Shown here one piece after another: positions 59,212-64,000 of a stretch of 64,000 bases of DNA (position 1 is its first letter; every line of letters begins with the position of its first letter). The notes under the pieces are model-generated. The model made no database searches, was not told where the DNA came from, and saw nothing but the letters and a program-made list of their open reading frames with translations. The stretch comes from Candidatus Fibrimonadaceae bacterium (GTDB lineage Bacteria > Fibrobacterota > Fibrobacteria > Fibrobacterales > Fibrobacteraceae), in contig JAITFN010000067.1 of NCBI GenBank assembly GCA_031281345.1, positions 16,375 through 80,374 of the forward strand, in the 5' to 3' direction. The position numbers and the translations under genes are program-made.

Positions 59212-60195
59212 ATGGTCAAACTGTTGCGTTATATAGACTGGTCAGAGCTTTCTGGTTTGCTCGTGGGAGCGGTGCTCGCCATTGTTATATGCGTTTCGGT
59301 ATTTATTCTTGTGTCTAAATTGCAGCAAGACGGCGTTCTTGGGAAAAGGGAATATAACCTTTATTGCGATTTGGTTTCTGGGCAAGGGCTTCATAGAGGC
59401 ACAAATGTGCAAATAAATGGAGTTGATATAGGAGATGTTGAAGAAATTTCGCTAACTGAAAGCGGTCATGTTAGGTTAAAATTAACATTAAATGTTAAAT
59501 ACAAACGTTGGATTACAAATAAATCCATTGTGTATGCCACTCGCGACCAGAACATAATATCTGAGCGAGTTGTGAATATTGACATTTCGCAGGTTGGCGA
59601 TAAGGTTTTGTCTGATGGAGACTATTTAATAGCGGGTACAGCGCAAGATATAGAGACAGTTTTAAAAATGGCAAATGAACTTATAGACCGTATGAATAAG
59701 CTAGTTGTAACGGCAGATACGCTTTTGAGACTAGTTGCTGACACAAACACCTCCGTTGGTGCATTGCTCGGTTCTCGCATTATATATAATCGGTTGGATT
59801 ATGCAACGCTAAAGTTGAATGACTTTCTAGTAAATGCAAATGATGCGATGTTCAGAGTGGATAATGTATTCAAAACCATAAACGGAGGTATGCCAAAAGC
59901 CTCGGCCTTTGCCGATACCATAACCATAGGGGTCACAAGTTTAGTGAACAATTTGAATGGTTTAACCGGTAGAGCATCTGGTTTAATGAACTCGCTAGAT
60001 ACCACATTGCGCGATGTGGGTAGTATGGTTAACGGATTGAATACCATAATGGGAACAACGGGCAATCTAATAACAGACGGTTCTCAAACGCTGGGCAAGG
60101 CAGACGACTTTATGGGCGGGGTATCAAAATTCTGGTTCTTGCGCAGCAAAATCCCCCAAAAAGACTCCATCCCTCTACTGGAGGACACATGGTAA
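59212..60195 (+). CDS. MlaD/Mce-domain protein, second
   Basis: About 327 residues: membrane helix (about 12-36), MCE domain (about 45-130, with TNVQINGVDIGDVEEI) and a long helical tail. The ATG at 59212 is preferred to a GTG at 59206. Part of a plus-strand operon with a TPR-like gene, hprK, a third mce gene and lptC. Acts in lipid transport between membranes. More divergent from the other two MlaD proteins than they are from each other. Confidence 0.85.
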   Translation: MVKLLRYIDWSELSGLLVGAVLAIVICVSVFILVSKLQQDGVLGKREYNLYCDLVSGQGLHRGTNVQINGVDIGDVEEISLTESGHVRLKLTLNVKYKRWITNKSIVYATRDQNIISERVVNIDISQVGDKVLSDGDYLIAGTAQDIETVLKMANELIDRMNKLVVTADTLLRLVADTNTSVGALLGSRIIYNRLDYATLKLNDFLVNANDAMFRVDNVFKTINGGMPKASAFADTITIGVTSLVNNLNGLTGRASGLMNSLDTTLRDVGSMVNGLNTIMGTTGNLITDGSQTLGKADDFMGGVSKFWFLRSKIPQKDSIPLLEDTW

Positions 60196-60905
60196 GGATA
60201 ATTCTGTTTTTTGGGGTTCAGATAATTTTTGCTGCTTCTGGAGATTTTGCTTATCAAGCGAAAAAATATTTTTCACAGGGGCGCTATGAGGCAGCTTACG
60301 GGCAATATGAGTTTGCGCTTAGAGAAGCCAGAAAAGAAGCAGATTTGGTTGCTGAGGGTAGAATTTTAACATCTATGGCAACGCTTGCAACTCACGCTAT
60401 GGAATACGAAGAAGCAAAAAAAATATTTGAAAAAGTAAGGATAAATTCCTTGGATGAAAAAAGCAGAGAAGATTTTTACAAAGCATATATGGAATTCTAC
60501 AACTTGCAGGGCGAACACAGAAATGCTTTTGAAATAGCGAACAAAAGTTCTTTTAAAAAAGCTTCTGCTGTGTTTTTGGGCGAAGCAGCTGTAGCTGCCG
60601 CAGGGAGCAAAAACAACAGCGAAGCAGATTCTTACATTAAAAAAATAAGCAAATGCAATTCTCCTGGTCAGCTCGCTTTCTACAAGGCGAGGGTAGCAGA
60701 TTTAAAAGGTGAAAATTCCAGAGAACTTTACGAAAACGCCCTAAAACTTTCCGTAGAGAAAAAGCAATATTTTACATCAGCCACAATTTTGCTGCGCCTC
60801 TCAGAAATAACAGGAGATAAAGATTATGCTGCAAGAAGCGCGGCGGTTTTTAGCGAACTTGGGCTTGTAAAACCTTTTCAAAAAGCAAATGAGGCAGCAA
60901 AATGA
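60189..60905 (+). CDS. Secreted TPR-like protein
   Basis: 238 residues with a short signal peptide (about 1-17). The rest is helical and reads as TPR-type helix pairs (FSQGRYEAAYGQYEFALREA, then EYEEAKKIFEKV). Could hold a complex together in the periplasm. It overlaps the mce gene before it by 7 nt and hprK after it by 4 nt. Confidence 0.6.
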   Translation: MVRIILFFGVQIIFAASGDFAYQAKKYFSQGRYEAAYGQYEFALREARKEADLVAEGRILTSMATLATHAMEYEEAKKIFEKVRINSLDEKSREDFYKAYMEFYNLQGEHRNAFEIANKSSFKKASAVFLGEAAVAAAGSKNNSEADSYIKKISKCNSPGQLAFYKARVADLKGENSRELYENALKLSVEKKQYFTSATILLRLSEITGDKDYAARSAAVFSELGLVKPFQKANEAAK

Positions 60906-61882
60906 ATTACAAAGATTTATCACTAGTTCCAGAAAAATCTCTTAAACCTCTGAGTACGAGTGATCTATTGAAAATGCACGGAACCGAACTTAAAATGTAT
61001 TTAAAAAATCAATTTATGGATTCGGAGATAACAAGCGTGGATTTGCATAGACCTGGCCTTGCGCTATCTGGATTTTTTGGCGATTACGCAAGTGGGCATA
61101 TACAACTTTTAGGGCACACGGAATGGAATTATTTAGAATCTGTTGGAGAAAATAATAGAGAACAAGTATTTTCAAGACTTTCAAACTATAAATCACCGCT
61201 TTGGATTCTAACGCACGGGCTTGAACCCCACAAAGAACTTATGGAAATGTGCGAAAAAACAAGTTCTCCTCTTGTGGTAACAGATTTGCCAACTATAAAT
61301 TTTGCAAGACCTTTGCAAAGGCATTTGGAAAATTATTTTGCTCGAAAAATTTTTCTGCACGGCAGTATGATAGATATTTTTGGAGTTGGCGTTTTATTCA
61401 TAGGAGATTCAGGTGTTGGAAAATCTGAATGCGTTATGGATTTGGTTGAACGCGGCCATTGCCTTGTTGGAGACGATGCCGTAGATTTGAGGCGCATAGG
61501 CAATTTTATTTTTGGAGCAGGAACGCAAGGTTTTAACCACTATATTGAAATTAGAGGCATTGGAATAGTTGACGTTCGCTCAATGTTTGGAGTGAAAGCC
61601 GTTAGAACAGAAAAACGCCTAGACATTATTTTAGAACTTAAAAAATGGGATGTTGCCGAGCAATACAACCGCACCGGATTAGACACGATTATGAATAAAA
61701 TTTTGGGGTTAGATATTCCTCACGTTGTTATTCCCGTTTTGCCTGGCAAAAATATTGCGGTTATATCTGAAGTAGTTGCAATGGATCATTTGCTGAAAAA
61801 AGAGGGAATTAACAGTTCTAAAGACATAAACGATTATTTGTTAGCCCAAATAAAACAAAAAACGGAGCATAAAGATGTCTAA
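60902..61882 (+). CDS. hprK: HPr kinase/phosphorylase
   Basis: 326 residues. N-terminal domain, then the kinase domain with P-loop GDSGVGKS (about 168-175), the VGDDAV segment and the GIGIVDVR region. Phosphorylates Ser46 of HPr in answer to energy state and removes it again. In Gram-negatives without a full PTS it is usually regulatory. Overlaps both neighbours, so it is co-translated with two mce genes. Confidence 0.95.
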   Translation: MNYKDLSLVPEKSLKPLSTSDLLKMHGTELKMYLKNQFMDSEITSVDLHRPGLALSGFFGDYASGHIQLLGHTEWNYLESVGENNREQVFSRLSNYKSPLWILTHGLEPHKELMEMCEKTSSPLVVTDLPTINFARPLQRHLENYFARKIFLHGSMIDIFGVGVLFIGDSGVGKSECVMDLVERGHCLVGDDAVDLRRIGNFIFGAGTQGFNHYIEIRGIGIVDVRSMFGVKAVRTEKRLDIILELKKWDVAEQYNRTGLDTIMNKILGLDIPHVVIPVLPGKNIAVISEVVAMDHLLKKEGINSSKDINDYLLAQIKQKTEHKDV

Positions 61883-62786
61883 AAAATTTCCTTGGCTATA
61901 TTATAGCATTATCTTCTCTATATTGCTGTTATTGTTTAGCTCTTGGTTATTTTTCCATCCGAATAGCCCTTGGCATTCCCGCAATCATTATATTGTGGCT
62001 TTTGAAGAAATTGGCAATTTGAAAATAGGCAATGCCGTAAAAGTGAACGGGCTCACAAGAGGTTATGTGGAAAAATTTGAATTGACAGATTCTTGCGTGT
62101 GGACTAAAGTTGCCGTGCTTTCTAAGGTGAAAATCCCAATGGATTCGGAATTTCGTTTGGTTAATGTGGGGTTAATGGGAGAAAGAGTTGTTGAAATAAC
62201 ACTTGGAGATTCTAAAAAATATTATGCAAAAGATTCTCGCATTAAAGGCAATTTTGATGCGGGTAGCACAACAGTTGGTGAACTTGCTATAGATATACTA
62301 AAAGGAGCAAACGATATTGTTGATATTGTAAATGACCTTGCCGATACTTTATTTTCTGAGCAAAAAGTGAAAGACTACAAAAGATTAACAGAAAAAGGAA
62401 AGAAATTAGGAAACAGAGTTTCACGCGTTGCAAATTCTTCTGAACGCTCTGCACTTGCCTCAGTAGATTCTTTGATAGAGGCAAAAGAGAAACTCTCAGA
62501 AATTTTAGATAAAATAAAACCAAATATCGATGGAGCCATTGAAAATGCAAATTTGCTCGGCGAAAATTTTGCGAATTTGGAAAAATCTTTGGAAGCAGTT
62601 AAAAGCAGCATTGCCTCCATTGCAGAAATTTTGGAAAACGGAGAGAATACCATTTCCCTTGCTTTGGATAAAAATAAAAAAGGAGAGTTGAGAAGAGAAA
62701 TGCTCAAAGTTTTTAGTGATGCAGAAAGTTTAATGGAAATAATAAACAACCGCGGTTTGGATTTAAATGCAACCATTTGGAAGTAA
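61875..62786 (+). CDS. MlaD/Mce-domain protein, third
   Basis: 303 residues. Membrane helix (about 8-24), MCE domain (VKVNGLTRGYVEKF, GLMGERVVEITLGDS), long helical tail. Closer to the paralogue at 20202 than to that at 59212; the C-terminal NRGLDLNATIW echoes DGLDINISFF there. Overlaps hprK by 8 nt. Confidence 0.9.
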   Translation: MSKKFPWLYYSIIFSILLLLFSSWLFFHPNSPWHSRNHYIVAFEEIGNLKIGNAVKVNGLTRGYVEKFELTDSCVWTKVAVLSKVKIPMDSEFRLVNVGLMGERVVEITLGDSKKYYAKDSRIKGNFDAGSTTVGELAIDILKGANDIVDIVNDLADTLFSEQKVKDYKRLTEKGKKLGNRVSRVANSSERSALASVDSLIEAKEKLSEILDKIKPNIDGAIENANLLGENFANLEKSLEAVKSSIASIAEILENGENTISLALDKNKKGELRREMLKVFSDAESLMEIINNRGLDLNATIWK

Positions 62787-62788
62787 CG

Positions 62789-63421
62789 ATGCAGAAAATT
62801 TTATTGATAAGCGGCATTATATGGATTTTTGTGAGTTGCACTAAAACCGAGGAGGATAGTGTTGCTTGGGAGCCTAAGGAGCATCCTGTTATGCTTTTTT
62901 CAGATACTACAGTTTTGGATTTGTACGAAGGAGACAGGCTTGCGTGGAAAGTGAAAACGGCATATTTGGAACGTTGGGGTGGCTCGGATAGCATTTTTGT
63001 GAAACCAATTTTCGCAGATATTTACGACTCGCTAGGGGAAAAAGCGGCATTTTTGCGTGCGGATTCTGGAAACTTGAATATGCGAATGACTTATGTAAGG
63101 GCTTATGGCAGGGTTTATGCGCTTTCTCCAAAGGGTGCAGCGGTTAGAGCAGATTATCTTTTGTGGTTAAAATCAGACGATAAAATTCGCACAGATGGTC
63201 CCGTGCGTGTTGTTGGCGAAACCGGAGATGTTTTGCAAGGTATTGGTTTTGAATCAGATTCCAAATTGGAAAACTGGAGCATTCGTTCAAAAGTAACCGG
63301 CATTTTTCAAGATGCTGCAAAAAGGTTAAAAGAAGAAGACAGCAAGCTGATACCACCAGAAGAAGCCCAAGACCAAACCCCTGCTCCACCTCCAGAAGAA
63401 AGCTCAAGCTCCACACCCTAG
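62789..63421 (+). CDS. lptC: LptC-like lipopolysaccharide-export lipoprotein
   Basis: About 210 residues. The start at 62789 gives a lipoprotein leader with lipobox (FVSC), preceded by GGAAG. The mature part is the LptC/OstA-like beta-jellyroll (LFSDTTVLDLYEGDRLAWKVKTAYLE, DSIFVKPI, YGRVYALSPKGAAVRADYLLW, GDVLQGIGF). A Pro/Glu/Ser-rich tail follows. Passes lipopolysaccharide from LptBFG to LptA. A TTG at 62777 in the same frame is less likely. Overlaps the convergent DUF4491 gene by 4 nt. Confidence 0.82.
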   Translation: MQKILLISGIIWIFVSCTKTEEDSVAWEPKEHPVMLFSDTTVLDLYEGDRLAWKVKTAYLERWGGSDSIFVKPIFADIYDSLGEKAAFLRADSGNLNMRMTYVRAYGRVYALSPKGAAVRADYLLWLKSDDKIRTDGPVRVVGETGDVLQGIGFESDSKLENWSIRSKVTGIFQDAAKRLKEEDSKLIPPEEAQDQTPAPPPEESSSSTP

Positions 63422-63723
63422 CGAGTTTTTTTCTCTTTTTTAGGAAACCAGCCTTTTTCCACCCGTTTTCTCTGCTGAAAAAGCTCGCCTATAGACCAAA
63501 ACGAAGAAAAGGCAAAAACTCCGCACAAAGACGAAATAATTGTATTATGAAAAAACAAAGCGGCAATAATTCCGAGAATTCCAAGCAATAAAAACACCCA
63601 CCAGCATTTTGTGCCAAAATGGTATTCCCCTTTTATCACCAAAGGATGAAAAAAACCGATGAGCAAGAATGTTGCAAACCCGATGATTATTCCTGTTAAA
63701 TTGTATGTCTCTATAAATTGCAT
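63418..63723 (-). CDS. DUF4491-family small membrane protein
   Basis: 101 residues with three membrane helices and an F-H-P-L-V-I-K-G-E-Y segment (about 25-34) followed by GTKCWWVFL, the pattern of DUF4491. Function unknown. The basic C-terminus (KRVEKGWFPKKEKK) lies probably in the cytoplasm. Confidence 0.75.
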   Translation of the reverse strand: MQFIETYNLTGIIIGFATFLLIGFFHPLVIKGEYHFGTKCWWVFLLLGILGIIAALFFHNTIISSLCGVFAFSSFWSIGELFQQRKRVEKGWFPKKEKKTR

Positions 63724-63756
63724 TTTGTTTCCTTGCGGTTGAATTTAGAAATTTTC

Positions 63757-63762
63757 TATAAT
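63757..63762 (+). promoter_or_regulatory. Predicted -10 box of the ABC-F gene
   Basis: TATAAT in TTTTCTATAAT, eight bases before the ATG at 63771. AAGGA lies within those eight bases, too close to the start for normal spacing. Confidence 0.45.
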
Positions 63763-63770
63763 TAAGGAAA

Positions 63771-64000
63771 ATGATCCAAATCAATAACCTCAAAAAGAGT
63801 TTTGGCTTGCAAGAGCTGTTCAGCGATGCTGGGTTTCAGGTTGGCAGGCAGGAACGTATTGGGGTGGTTGGCAGGAATGGCAGCGGAAAGTCCACGCTTT
63901 TTAAAATTATTTTAGGCGAAGAAGGCTATGATGGCGGCAATATAAGCATACCAAAAAATTATTCAATAGGGTATTTGTCTCAGCATTTGCATTTCACTCA
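63771..64000 (+). CDS. ABC-F family ATPase (5' part)
   Basis: The first 76 codons; the gene runs past the right edge. MIQINNLKKSFG and the Walker A GRNGSGKST (about 36-44), then GYLSQ, are typical of the first ATPase domain of ABC-F proteins (EttA/Uup/YheS-type) that act on ribosomes. No membrane part is seen in what is visible. Which subfamily cannot be told. Confidence 0.85.
   Translation, partial: MIQINNLKKSFGLQELFSDAGFQVGRQERIGVVGRNGSGKSTLFKIILGEEGYDGGNISIPKNYSIGYLSQHLHFT

Overview
The window reads as chromosome of a Gram-negative member of the Fibrobacterota (Fibrobacter/Fibromonas-like). The evidence is a lipoprotein with the Fibrobacter major paralogous (FISUMP) domain (28235-28984), a cellulase laid out like Fibrobacter endoglucanase F (carbohydrate-binding modules plus GH51, 36616-39735), outer-membrane machinery (LptC, three MlaD/Mce proteins, beta-barrels, many lipoproteins) and an AT-rich, very compact layout. 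The lineage is inferred from gene content only. I saw no tRNA, rRNA, CRISPR array or prophage.

Layout. 1-6902: end of a beta-barrel gene, proB, four envelope genes (two of them DUF4349-type), a FlgM-like gene, ybeY, gerW-like and pspC-like genes. 6903-11621: secreted and surface proteins, a phosphoesterase lipoprotein and a STAS-DUF2225 fusion. 11645-17846: rod-shape operon mreB-mreC-mreD-mrdA-rodA plus an inositol-phosphatase-family gene. 18072-21110: ptsH-ptsI with an MlaD protein. 21302-28187: epimerase, cutA, a Tat-exported aldo/keto reductase with a polyferredoxin, an M15 peptidase, a DUF3450 protein and two related PIN toxin-antitoxin pairs. 28235-36568: FISUMP lipoprotein, glyA, nuoN, a GH2-family protein and an Mpi-type DNA invertase. 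36616-40780: the GH51 cellulase and an AttH/Svf1-like protein. 40823-48586: a six-gene phosphonate operon. 48559-56393: surface-glycan genes (flippase, glycosyltransferases, AlkP-superfamily transferase, UDP-glucuronate epimerase). 56382-64000: EAL-HDOD regulator, citramalate synthase, the mlaD-hprK-mlaD-lptC operon, a DUF4491 protein and the start of an ABC-F gene.

The most interesting system is the operon at 40823-48586. It encodes every step from phosphoenolpyruvate to 2-aminoethylphosphonate (PEP mutase, phosphonopyruvate decarboxylase, transaminase). These are followed by a LicC/PntC-like cytidylyltransferase that could make CMP-aminoethylphosphonate, a protein that joins a YidC/Oxa1-like membrane domain to an alkaline-phosphatase-superfamily domain, and a TagB/TagF-like transferase. 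Together they look like a pathway that decorates a surface glycan with a phosphonate; the convergent glycan cluster next door could supply the acceptor.

Other signals outside the genes: (i) three families of short structured repeats, two of which sit just upstream of promoters in the same orientation as the gene; (ii) a TATATT/TACATT box ending 6-8 nt before many start codons, which suggests frequent leaderless mRNAs; (iii) a poly-C tract in the leader of the FISUMP gene, inside a small upstream frame whose stop would change with tract length.
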